This document shows positions 1-5,983 of a stretch of DNA of 8,579 nt, one piece after another. Source of the stretch: Akkermansia muciniphila (lineage in GTDB: Bacteria; Verrucomicrobiota; Verrucomicrobiia; Verrucomicrobiales; V1-33); contig CALQKQ020000133.1 in the NCBI GenBank assembly GCA_943331195.2, positions 1-8,579 of the forward strand. The letters run 5' to 3'. The position numbers and the translations under genes were made by a program. The notes beneath the pieces are model-generated. The model was not told where the DNA came from. It did not search any database and was given only the letters and a program-made list of their open reading frames with translations. Each line of letters begins with the position of its first letter. The first letter of the stretch is position 1.

Positions 1-7
1 CAGGGGG

Positions 8-44
8 AAAAAATAGCCGCGGGTGAATCTCTTCACTCGCGACT
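8..44 (-). terminator. Rho-independent terminator, minus strand
   Basis: On the minus strand, 44-32 pairs with 27-15 as a 13-position stem with one A-C mismatch (37/22) and one U-G pair (42/17). It is capped by the four-base loop GAGA and followed by A and six U (13-8). The opposite strand has the same hairpin but no T-run after it, so the direction is clearly minus. It can end the small transcript above and also any read-through from the CLC gene upstream. Confidence 0.75.
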
Positions 45-82
45 GTCTTATCCGACCGCTGATCGCCTTGTTTCGGGCGACC
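8..82 (-). ncRNA. Candidate ~75-nt small RNA or attenuator leader
   Basis: The stretch from the predicted start (about 82) to the U-tract (8) folds as hairpin-linker-hairpin on the minus strand. The first hairpin pairs 82-76 with 67-61 (seven pairs, one G-U) around an eight-base loop CGAAACAA. A linker follows that can form a small GUC/GAC stem around GGAUAA (56-45). The last hairpin is the terminator at 44-15. No start codon with a Shine-Dalgarno sequence and meaningful reading frame was seen inside it. It matches no RNA family that I recognise (not tRNA, 6S, SRP or tmRNA). It could be a free-standing small RNA, or the 5' leader of a minus-strand gene left of the window whose transcription is stopped conditionally. 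Confidence 0.42.
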
Positions 83-86
83 CCTT

Positions 87-141
87 CTTATAACCCACCC
101 TGCAGACTTCGCAAGCTCTTTTGATCTCTTTTTTTCAAAAA
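87..141 (-). promoter_or_regulatory. Sigma70-type promoter with A/T-rich upstream element
   Basis: Read on the minus strand, TTGCGA (114-109) and TATAAG (92-87) match the -35 and -10 consensus at 4 of 6 and 5 of 6 positions, with a 16-nt spacer. Immediately upstream, about 118-141, lies a run of A and T tracts (TTTTTGAAAAAAA and ATCAAAAG) that resembles an UP element and stands out in this GC-rich window. A 16-nt spacer with an UP element is the arrangement of strong stable-RNA promoters. Transcription should start near 80-82, at the first base of the hairpin annotated below. The match is by eye; no start site is known. Confidence 0.5.
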
Positions 142-173
142 CGCGTTCCATCGGTCGTCTCCCCCCCTTTCCC

Positions 174-200
174 GCAGCGCCGCAAAGGGTTTGGCGCCGC
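174..200 (-). other. Stem-loop directly after the CLC stop codon
   Basis: Positions 200-193 pair with 181-174 on the minus strand (GCGGCGCC with GGCGCTGC, eight pairs including one G-U) around an 11-base loop. The stem begins on the base after the stop codon of the CLC gene. No U-tract follows (the next bases are G- and A-rich), so it is not a standard intrinsic terminator. It may protect the mRNA 3' end or assist Rho-dependent termination. Confidence 0.35.
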
Positions 201-1436
201 TCATCGCCCAGCGTTGGCCGCAGCGACCACCGGGCTTGACTGGTACAAACCCCGACCCTTGAGGCAGGCGGCCGCGCCACAGGCCAATACGAGGGGGCCC
301 GCTAGGCCAGGACCGAAAAGTTCCAGTCCCATCACCGCACAACTCCAGGGGGTCCGCGCGGCTCCTCCAAAAACGGCCATCATGCCCAAAGGTGCCATCC
401 AAGCGGCGGGCAAGCCGAGCGGAACGGCCAAGGCCTGACCCAAAGCCGCTCCTATGAAAAACAGGGGCGTCACTTCCCCCCCCTTCATGCCGCATCCCAG
501 CGTCACCACGGTGAAAACGCCTTTCCAGGCCCACGCCCAAGGGTGATCGACGCCTTCCTGAAAAAAGCTGGCTAGGCACAATCCGCCTGGATGCTGCGCC
601 AAGGTTCCCAAACCGAGGTAGTCGCGGCTGCCGCAGAGATAAACTAGGCCGATCACTCCGAGCCCCCCCAGCACCGGTCCCAGGTCGGGCCTGGGCAAAC
701 TGCGGCGCAGGCCCGCTTGCAGCCCGTGCAGCGCCGCCACGAATAGTCGGGCCACCAACCCAAAGGCCAGGCCTGCCAACAGCACGCGCCCCCAAACCAG
801 CAGATCGCCCAGGGGAAATCCGCTCGCCTGTGGCCACCTGGCATGGTGCGCCGCCCAAGCTTGGCATACCTGATCTGCCAACAGGGCCGCCGCCAGGCAC
901 CAGGGCGCTTCGCCCCAATGGCCCCGGCGGCAGCGCAGCACTTCCAGCGCGAAGGCCGCCCCGGCCCAGGGGGTGCCAAAAACGGCACCGAAACCCGCCG
1001 CCATTCCCGCCATGAGCAAACCCGCTTGGTCCCGCCTGGCCACTTTAAAATGCCGCGCCACCGCCCCCCCCAGACTGCCCCCCATTTGCACGGCGGTGCC
1101 TTCCCGTCCCGCCGAACCGCCTCCGAGGTGGGTCGCCAAGGTCCCTAGCAAAATCAGCGGTGCCATGCGCCCAGGGACCCCCGCACTGGCCTGCTGGATC
1201 TCCTCCACAATCAAGCCGGTGCCACCCACCGCTCGGCCGCCGATCCTCCTATATATATGGAACACCGCCCAGCCCAGCGCGGGCAGCAGCCAGAGCAGCC
1301 AAGGTTGGGCCCAGCGCAACTGCGTCACGGCGTCCAAGCTCCAGAGGAAAAAGGCACCCGCCGACCCTGTCAGCCCCGCAATTAAGGCGACCAACCCAGC
1401 TTTTTTCAGGCCAGCGATCAGGGAGGGGTGGCACAT
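201..1436 (-). CDS. CLC-family anion/proton antiporter, CLC-F (fluoride) type
   Basis: 411-residue polytopic membrane protein of the CLC family, likely exporting anion from the cytoplasm in exchange for protons. The gating glutamate motif GREGT is at 110-114 (E112), followed by AVQMGG. Most chloride CLCs have Pro where this has Thr, and GREGT is typical of the fluoride-exporting CLC-F branch. The second pore motif is KGGEVTP (318-324), with Val at the position that is Phe in E. coli CLC. Y398 in RGLYQS fits the central tyrosine. The first pore motif reads GTGLI (72-76), with Thr where characterised CLC-F proteins have Met or Asn. There is no C-terminal CBS domain. The ATG at 1436 is chosen because AAGAGGT (1450-1444) lies seven bases before it; the in-frame GTG at 1445 overlaps that site. 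Family assignment is firm, fluoride as substrate is inferred. Confidence 0.88.
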   Translation of the reverse strand: MCHPSLIAGLKKAGLVALIAGLTGSAGAFFLWSLDAVTQLRWAQPWLLWLLPALGWAVFHIYRRIGGRAVGGTGLIVEEIQQASAGVPGRMAPLILLGTLATHLGGGSAGREGTAVQMGGSLGGAVARHFKVARRDQAGLLMAGMAAGFGAVFGTPWAGAAFALEVLRCRRGHWGEAPWCLAAALLADQVCQAWAAHHARWPQASGFPLGDLLVWGRVLLAGLAFGLVARLFVAALHGLQAGLRRSLPRPDLGPVLGGLGVIGLVYLCGSRDYLGLGTLAQHPGGLCLASFFQEGVDHPWAWAWKGVFTVVTLGCGMKGGEVTPLFFIGAALGQALAVPLGLPAAWMAPLGMMAVFGGAARTPWSCAVMGLELFGPGLAGPLVLACGAAACLKGRGLYQSSPVVAAANAGR

Positions 1437-1443
1437 CAAGCTC

Positions 1444-1450
1444 ACCTCTT
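1444..1450 (-). promoter_or_regulatory. Shine-Dalgarno site of the CLC gene
   Basis: AAGAGGT on the minus strand, seven bases before the ATG at 1436. It is the only clear Shine-Dalgarno sequence in the window, and it decides the start: initiation at the GTG at 1445 would fall within the site itself. Confidence 0.65.
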
Positions 1451-1564
1451 TGCTTTAAACTCGCCCCGAGTGCGCTGCGAACGGAAAATCCCCCTTCCCA
1501 GGCAGACCGGGAGACCTTCCATTTTTTCTGAACTGGAACCCCTGCAAAGGAATAAGACCGCCCT

Positions 1565-1604
1565 AGGCAAGCCTCCGAGCTGCCTCCAGGGGCGCACCCC
1601 TTTT
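1565..1604 (+). promoter_or_regulatory. Tandem leader hairpins ahead of the operon
   Basis: Two adjacent inverted repeats lie 43 nt before the first gene of the operon. The first pairs AGGCA (1565-1569) with TGCCT (1581-1585), with an inner GC/GC continuation. The second pairs AGGGG (1588-1592) with CCCCT (1597-1601) around CGCA and runs into TTTT (1601-1604). This has the outline of a weak terminator or attenuator on the plus strand, but the T-run is short and the stem has only five pairs. Chance occurrence in GC-rich DNA is possible. Confidence 0.22.
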
Positions 1605-1646
1605 CCGCTCCCTTGCATCCGCCGCCGTCCCTGACCACCCTCACCA

Positions 1647-2453
1647 ATGTCGAACCCGCACTTCAAGCACCTCGAAACCCGCCAGACCGCCCATCAGGCT
1701 GTCGCCGTTTGGGGCGATGGCCGGGAGATCGAATTCCGCGTCACTGGTGCCATCCACGCGTGGTGGGGGCGCGACCAATTCCTCACTGGTCTGGCGTGGG
1801 ACGCCATCGCTGCGGGCGTTTTGAGTCATCCCGGCGACGCGCCCCGCTCGCTCCTCATGCTGGGCCTAGGCGGCGGCACCAGCCTGCGAACCCTGCAGCA
1901 TCTCTGCCCTCAACTGAACGTCACCGCCGTCGAAATCGACCCGGAGATGATTGCCTTGGCCCGACGCTACATGGACTTGGACGCCCTCGGCATCGAAGTC
2001 GTCGCGGGCGATGCCTATGCTTGGCTAAGGACCAACCGGCAGGCCTTCGACGTAGTCTTCGACGACGTCTACGGGGTCACCTCCTCCGACGTGGCGCGGC
2101 CGCTGGCCTCCCCCGAAACCCTCCTGCCCGACCTGTGCCGCAGCCTCAAGCCTGATGGCCTCTTTGCCGCCAACCTCGTGACCGGCCCGGGACACCGGCG
2201 CGTGCAAAGTGAATTCCGCCGCTTTTTCCGGGAAAACTTCGAGGAAGTGCGCTCCATCACCACTCCTGCCAGTCTCAACGAGTGCCTGGTGGGCGGGCCT
2301 CGGCTGCGCCCCTGGCGCCAACTCCGCGCCCTCGCCCAGGCCTTTCCTTCCGACGCCGACTACTCTTATTGGCGTCAACTCCGGGCGCGCTGCCTGGCCA
2401 GCCCGCCTTCCGCACCGGCCCTTGGCGAATCCCTCCAGGCCGCTCCGATGTGA
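1647..2453 (+). CDS. Spermidine-synthase-like SAM-dependent enzyme
   Basis: 268-residue soluble protein with the Rossmann fold of the spermidine synthase / SAM methyltransferase superfamily. The glycine-rich nucleotide loop is LGLGGGTSL (72-80). E96 in AVEIDP (94-99) is placed to bind the ribose hydroxyls, G121-D122 fits the adenine-contacting GD motif, and D139-D140 in FDVVFDDVYG sits where spermidine synthases carry the catalytic Asp. The order and spacing match polyamine aminopropyltransferases. I do not see the N-terminal Tyr-His-Glu type substrate motif or the DG-containing active-site segment, so true spermidine synthase activity is doubtful; a methyltransferase or other SAM-using role is possible. 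It is the first gene of the plus-strand run, 47 nt before the next. No Shine-Dalgarno precedes the ATG; the start is chosen because the fold begins soon after it. Confidence 0.8.
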   Translation: MSNPHFKHLETRQTAHQAVAVWGDGREIEFRVTGAIHAWWGRDQFLTGLAWDAIAAGVLSHPGDAPRSLLMLGLGGGTSLRTLQHLCPQLNVTAVEIDPEMIALARRYMDLDALGIEVVAGDAYAWLRTNRQAFDVVFDDVYGVTSSDVARPLASPETLLPDLCRSLKPDGLFAANLVTGPGHRRVQSEFRRFFRENFEEVRSITTPASLNECLVGGPRLRPWRQLRALAQAFPSDADYSYWRQLRARCLASPPSAPALGESLQAAPM

Positions 2454-2500
2454 AAGATTCCCCGTCCGGCCTGCGTCCCCTTGCCAGCTCCCCCCTCCCC

Positions 2501-3067
2501 ATGTCGCCTTCCCCCGGCACTCTCCCCGCCTCCGTTGAACAGCAGTTGGACCTCTTGATGCCCCTGGTTTTTTTCTATGAGCAATTGGGCCTCGACCTGC
2601 CTCCCGTCGCCTTTATCGAGGGTTCAACCATGCCCGAGCCACAGCGCCACTTGCTGGTGCACGCCAGCGACATGACCCCCCGTCTCCGCCAGCACCACGG
2701 TTGCGCCCCGCTACTGCGGGTGGTCTCCGCCCAGCGCACCGAAGACTACGTCATCCGCGAGGTCGTCCTAAGCTGCGAGGGCCGCCCCGTGGAGTATGGA
2801 GCCATCGGCATTCACCTGGATGGATTCCCCCCCCATGTGAAAACCCTGATCCGCGAAGGACTAGCCCCCTTGGGGGCCATCCTGGAAAGCGAAGGCGTCC
2901 CTCACCAGAGCGCGCCCAGCGGGTATTTTCAATTGCAAGCCGATCCCCACATGGCCGACTTGCTCGCCACCCCCTCGGGAATCCCCCTCTACGGTCGCTG
3001 CAACGTGCTCAGCCATGCCGACGGCACCTCCTTCGCTGATATCGTAGAAGTGCTGCCCCCAGCCTGA
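2501..3067 (+). CDS. Chorismate-lyase-like protein (UbiC/UTRA fold)
   Basis: 188-residue soluble protein resembling chorismate pyruvate-lyase (UbiC) and the related DUF98 family, which convert chorismate to 4-hydroxybenzoate and pyruvate. Visible matches to E. coli UbiC are SDMTPRL (56-62, compare SMTKRF), YVIREVVLSCEGRP (83-96, compare WLREILLCADGEP, with R86 at the place of the chorismate-binding Arg76), LAPLGAIL (121-128, compare the LG-PLG turn), and a C-terminal strand ending IVEVLPP (181-187) where E183 or D180 could stand for Glu155. The ATG at 2501 is chosen because the open frame further upstream (from 2282) overlaps the previous gene and is proline- and arginine-rich with no family resemblance. 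The fold could also serve as a ligand sensor, as in UTRA domains, but there is no DNA-binding domain here. No quinone-synthesis partner gene is in view. Confidence 0.68.
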   Translation: MSPSPGTLPASVEQQLDLLMPLVFFYEQLGLDLPPVAFIEGSTMPEPQRHLLVHASDMTPRLRQHHGCAPLLRVVSAQRTEDYVIREVVLSCEGRPVEYGAIGIHLDGFPPHVKTLIREGLAPLGAILESEGVPHQSAPSGYFQLQADPHMADLLATPSGIPLYGRCNVLSHADGTSFADIVEVLPPA

Positions 3068-3114
3068 CACCCCAGCCGCAGGCCTGGCCGGATTCCGCCG
3101 CTTCATCGGACGCC

Positions 3115-3936
3115 ATGCTTCCTTCCGAGCACCCCTTCGCCGTCTGCCGACTGGCAGTGGTGCCCCTGCGGCGATCTCCCGACCTCCTCAGCGAAATGAC
3201 CAGCCAAGTTCGCTTCGGCGAAGCCGTGCAGCACTTGTCCGACTGCCAGGGCTTCTGGGAAGTGCGCCTTTGCGCGGACGGCTACCAAGGCTGGGTCGAT
3301 CCCCGCCAATTCAGTCCCCTCCAAAGCGAACGGCCCCCCCAGGCCACCGCCTTCAGCGACGCCCTCGCCGACTGGGCAAGCTGCCCCACCGAGCGCCGCC
3401 TCCTCCCTCCCGGAACCCCCCTGCCCGCCTGGGACGGCCAGGTTTTTTGGCTCGGCGCGGAGCGCTGGCAATGGCCCGGCCCAGTCCACCTCATCCCCCC
3501 AACCCCTGCTTGGACTTCTCTCCTTCGCGAAGCGGCCCGCTACCTCCACGCTCCCTACCTCTGGGGCGGACGCAGCCTCTGGGGACTCGACTGCTCCGGC
3601 CTGGTGCAAACCCTGCTGCGCCATCAGGGCATTTCCCTGCCACGCGACTGCCAAGACCAAATCCACTGCGGCCAACTCGTGCCTCACCTCCAGCATGCCC
3701 TGCCCGGCGACTTGGCCTTTTTCGAGAGCACCTCCTGCGGCGGACCCCATGTCGGCCTCATCCTCGGCCAAAACCAAGTCCTCCACTGCAGCGCCTCCGT
3801 CCGCGTCGACCTCCTCAGCGAACGCGGCATCGCCCGCCTCCCCTCCGGCACCCTTTCCCACCGGCTCACCGCGCTGCGCCGCGTCGCTACTTGGGTTCCC
3901 GCTTTGCTTCTTGACCCGCCGCCCTCTGGGCCCTAA
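3115..3936 (+). CDS. NlpC/P60 peptidase with N-terminal SH3-like domain
   Basis: 273-residue cysteine peptidase of the NlpC/P60 family, whose members cleave the D-glutamyl to diamino-acid bond of peptidoglycan stem peptides. An SH3b-like region covers about 7-70 (VVPLRRSP, then FGEAVQHL, WEVRL, GYQGWVDP). The catalytic domain covers about 133-235: YLWGG (148-152), the nucleophile C160 in GLDCSGLVQ, H212 in GGPHVGLIL, and H224 in NQVLHCS as third member of the triad; PGDLAFF (197-203) is also typical. The arrangement resembles YkfC-type gamma-D-glutamyl-L-diamino acid endopeptidases. There is no recognisable signal peptide or membrane segment, so it may act in the cytoplasm on recycled muropeptides rather than on the wall; that is an inference. 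It follows the UbiC-like gene by 47 nt and precedes the ABC ATPase by 14 nt. No Shine-Dalgarno sequence is evident. Confidence 0.88.
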   Translation: MLPSEHPFAVCRLAVVPLRRSPDLLSEMTSQVRFGEAVQHLSDCQGFWEVRLCADGYQGWVDPRQFSPLQSERPPQATAFSDALADWASCPTERRLLPPGTPLPAWDGQVFWLGAERWQWPGPVHLIPPTPAWTSLLREAARYLHAPYLWGGRSLWGLDCSGLVQTLLRHQGISLPRDCQDQIHCGQLVPHLQHALPGDLAFFESTSCGGPHVGLILGQNQVLHCSASVRVDLLSERGIARLPSGTLSHRLTALRRVATWVPALLLDPPPSGP

Positions 3937-3950
3937 CCTGCATTCCCTTT

Positions 3951-4928
3951 ATGGCGGCCCTAAAGTCCATCGAATTCGCCATCGACCTCAAATCGCTCAC
4001 CAAGGTCTACCCCAATGGCGTGCAGGCCCTCAACGAGCTCTCCATGCGGGTGCGCCGCGGCGAAATCCACGGCCTCCTCGGCCCCAATGGCGCCGGCAAA
4101 AGCACCCTCATCAAGTGCCTCACCGGCCTAGTCCACCCCACCGCCTGCCGCGGCTCCGTCCTCGGCTACCCCATCGGCGATCCCGAAGTCAACCGCCTGC
4201 TCGGTTACCTGCCAGAAAACGCCTCCTGGCCCGAGCACCTCAGCGCCGAACAAGTCCTCCACTTCGCCGGCCGCCTTCACGGCCTCGTCTCCCGCGAGCG
4301 CTCCCGCCGCGTCCGCGAACTCCTCCTCCTCACCGGCCTCGAAGCTTGGCGCCACGACCGACCGCAGCATTTCAGCAAAGGTATGCGCCAGCGCCTCGGC
4401 GTCGCCTACGCCCTCATGGGCAATCCCGAATTGGTCTTCCTCGATGAGCCCACCGACGGCGTCGACCCCGTCGGCCGCAAGGAAATGCGCGACCTCATCC
4501 GCAGCCTCAAACGCGAAGGCAAAACCGTCTTCGTCAACAGCCACCTCCTCGACGAACTCGAACTCATCTGCGACCGCATGGCCATCCTCATGCGCGGCCG
4601 CGTCGTGCGCCAGGGCTCCCTCGAAGAACTCACCCTCGAAAGCTGCCGCTACGAAATCGCCGTCGCCGGCAACCTCCTCAAAGACCCCAGCCTCCTCGAC
4701 CTCGTGCAGCGCCTCGGCGGCACCGTCGCCCTGGCCCCCGACCAAAGGGAGAGCCACATCGAACTCCCCACCCGCCGCCCCCAACTCGTCCAGCCCGTCA
4801 TCGACGCCCTCCGCCAAGAAGGCTACCTCCTGCTTTCCGTCGCCCCAGCCCGACAATCCCTCGAAGACCTCTTCCTCGAAGCCATCCGCAGCGGCGGACA
4901 ATTCAAAAACCGGGAACCCGGCGACTGA
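3951..4928 (+). CDS. ABC transporter ATP-binding protein
   Basis: 325-residue ATPase subunit of an ABC-2 type exporter. All nucleotide-binding motifs are intact: Walker A GPNGAGKST (44-52), a Q-loop region reading GYLPEN (85-90), the signature FSKGMRQRL (141-149), Walker B LVFLDEP (161-167) with catalytic E166, the D-loop GVDP (170-173), and the switch histidine H198 in VNSHLL. The family is the CcmA/NatA-like group that pairs with separately encoded permeases. The ~100 residues after the core (about 225-325) are a C-terminal domain ending with SLEDLFLEAI, common in this group. The partner permease starts 62 nt downstream. Substrate cannot be told from sequence; members export drugs, ions, lipids or polysaccharides, or act in gliding. 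The plus strand here is extremely rich in C-ending codons. Confidence 0.93.
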   Translation: MAALKSIEFAIDLKSLTKVYPNGVQALNELSMRVRRGEIHGLLGPNGAGKSTLIKCLTGLVHPTACRGSVLGYPIGDPEVNRLLGYLPENASWPEHLSAEQVLHFAGRLHGLVSRERSRRVRELLLLTGLEAWRHDRPQHFSKGMRQRLGVAYALMGNPELVFLDEPTDGVDPVGRKEMRDLIRSLKREGKTVFVNSHLLDELELICDRMAILMRGRVVRQGSLEELTLESCRYEIAVAGNLLKDPSLLDLVQRLGGTVALAPDQRESHIELPTRRPQLVQPVIDALRQEGYLLLSVAPARQSLEDLFLEAIRSGGQFKNREPGD

Positions 4929-4990
4929 TCCCCCTGGCGCCCCGGCCAATCAGTGTTATAGGCAGTTTTCCACCCTGACCTCCCAGCCGA

Positions 4991-5974
4991 TTGAGCGCCC
5001 TTCTCGCCATCGCCTACGACACCTTGCTGCTACTCTGCCGACGGCGGCTCTTCTGGCTCAATGTCTGGCTCTCCGTCGCCGTCGTCCTGACGGTCGCTTC
5101 CATGGCCTGCGGCCCCGACGGCTGGTCCCTCGGCTTCGGCCTCAAATCCTGGCCCAGCAGCTACCTGACGAAGGGTTCGCCTTGGGAAACCACCCTCTAC
5201 TTCGGCGTGATCCGCCGCACCGCCCAATGGTGGATCGTCGGAGCCGCCCCCCTCCTCGCCCTTTTCAGCATGGCCTCCGTCGTTCCCAAAACCCTCAAAT
5301 CCGGCCAGGCCGCCCTCCTTTTTACCAAATCCCGCGGCCGCGCCGAAGTCCTCCTCGGCCGCTTCCTCGGCGGCCTCCTCTTCGCCGCCATCCCCGCCCT
5401 GATCTGCGTCTCCGGACTATTCCTTACCCTCGGCTGGCGACTCGGCGTCTGGGAAAGCAAGCTCTTTCTCGCTGTCCCCTTCGCCCTCCTCCTCTTCGCC
5501 GCCTTGGCCGCCGTGACCGTCCTCCTCGGCGTCCTCACCAAATCCGCCTCCGCCTCCCTCGCGGTGACCCTCCTCTTCGCCGTCAGCGTCCTCGCCCTCC
5601 AAGATGCCGCCTCCTCGTCTTCCGCCCCCGATGACGAAGGCGAATTCAAAGGCTTAGTCCACTCCGCTTCCGGCGGCTTCCTGGCCCTCCAATCCTTCGC
5701 CTGGCCCCTCCCCCGCACCCAAGAATTGATGGAAGGCATGGACCGCCTCATCGGCCTCCGCTCCCCCCGCCTCTTCCGCGACCTCATGCGCCGCTGGCGC
5801 ATCGGCAAACTCCGCGTCGGGGCCGCCGCCGCAGACGTCCTCGAAGCCAACGCCAACACCGCCGCAGAACCCGTCACCCCCCTCAAGTTGGGCGAAGCCA
5901 TCATGGTCACCGCCGGCTTCTCCGGCCTCACCCTCGTCGCCGCCGCCATGCTCCTCAACCGGCGCGACCTCTAG
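4991..5974 (+). CDS. ABC-2 type transporter permease
   Basis: 327-residue integral membrane protein, the likely partner of the ATPase directly upstream. Six hydrophobic segments are visible at about 20-38, 79-97, 126-148, 157-182, 187-205 and 303-322. Basic residues before the first (CRRR, 16-19) and at the C-terminus (NRRDL) suggest both ends are cytoplasmic. A loop of nearly 100 residues between the fifth and sixth segments is the main non-membrane part; it carries acidic (DDEGE, 214-218) and basic (RDLMRRWR, 263-270) patches. The start is TTG: an in-frame stop lies 15 bases upstream, no ATG or GTG occurs before codon 38, and starting there would remove the first membrane segment. No Shine-Dalgarno sequence precedes it. 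Substrate unknown. Confidence 0.85.
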   Translation: MSALLAIAYDTLLLLCRRRLFWLNVWLSVAVVLTVASMACGPDGWSLGFGLKSWPSSYLTKGSPWETTLYFGVIRRTAQWWIVGAAPLLALFSMASVVPKTLKSGQAALLFTKSRGRAEVLLGRFLGGLLFAAIPALICVSGLFLTLGWRLGVWESKLFLAVPFALLLFAALAAVTVLLGVLTKSASASLAVTLLFAVSVLALQDAASSSSAPDDEGEFKGLVHSASGGFLALQSFAWPLPRTQELMEGMDRLIGLRSPRLFRDLMRRWRIGKLRVGAAAADVLEANANTAAEPVTPLKLGEAIMVTAGFSGLTLVAAAMLLNRRDL

Positions 5975-5983
5975 CCACGGCCC

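Larger units (their letters stand above)
1437..1646. other. Divergent intergenic region
   Basis: 210 bp between the divergent starts of the CLC gene and the plus-strand operon, so promoters for both should lie here. I see no convincing sigma70 pair. A weak plus-strand candidate is CTGAAC with AATAAG 17 bp further on, ending near 1555. I looked for the conserved core of the fluoride (crcB-type) riboswitch on the strand leading into the CLC gene and did not find it. Short reading frames crossing the region show no family resemblance. Confidence 0.4.

Noticed and set aside
8..82. tRNA gene at the left edge
   Set aside because: The fold lacks an acceptor stem closing the two ends, an anticodon arm of proper size and a T-loop; a U-tract terminator follows the last hairpin.
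174..200. Intrinsic terminator of the CLC gene
   Set aside because: A stable hairpin is present but the following bases are G/A-rich with no U-tract, so it is reported only as a stem-loop.
88..918. Open frame on the minus strand in another frame of the CLC gene
   Set aside because: Gly- and Arg-rich, no recognisable domain, and it lies within the well-supported transporter gene.
1437..1445. Upstream GTG start (1445) for the CLC gene
   Set aside because: The codon overlaps the only plausible Shine-Dalgarno sequence, which is well spaced for the ATG at 1436.
1160..1634. Small plus-strand open frames near the divergent region
   Set aside because: They overlap the CLC gene or its upstream region, have no ribosome binding site and no recognisable protein features.
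2282..2500. N-terminal extension of the UbiC-like protein
   Set aside because: These 73 codons overlap the end of the previous gene in a different frame and are Pro/Arg-rich; the ATG at 2501 gives a protein of normal family length.
4128..4949. Long open frame on the minus strand opposite the ABC ATPase gene
   Set aside because: It is very rich in Glu, Ala, Gly and Asp because GCC/CTC-type codons read backwards avoid stops. The plus strand carries an intact ATPase with every motif.
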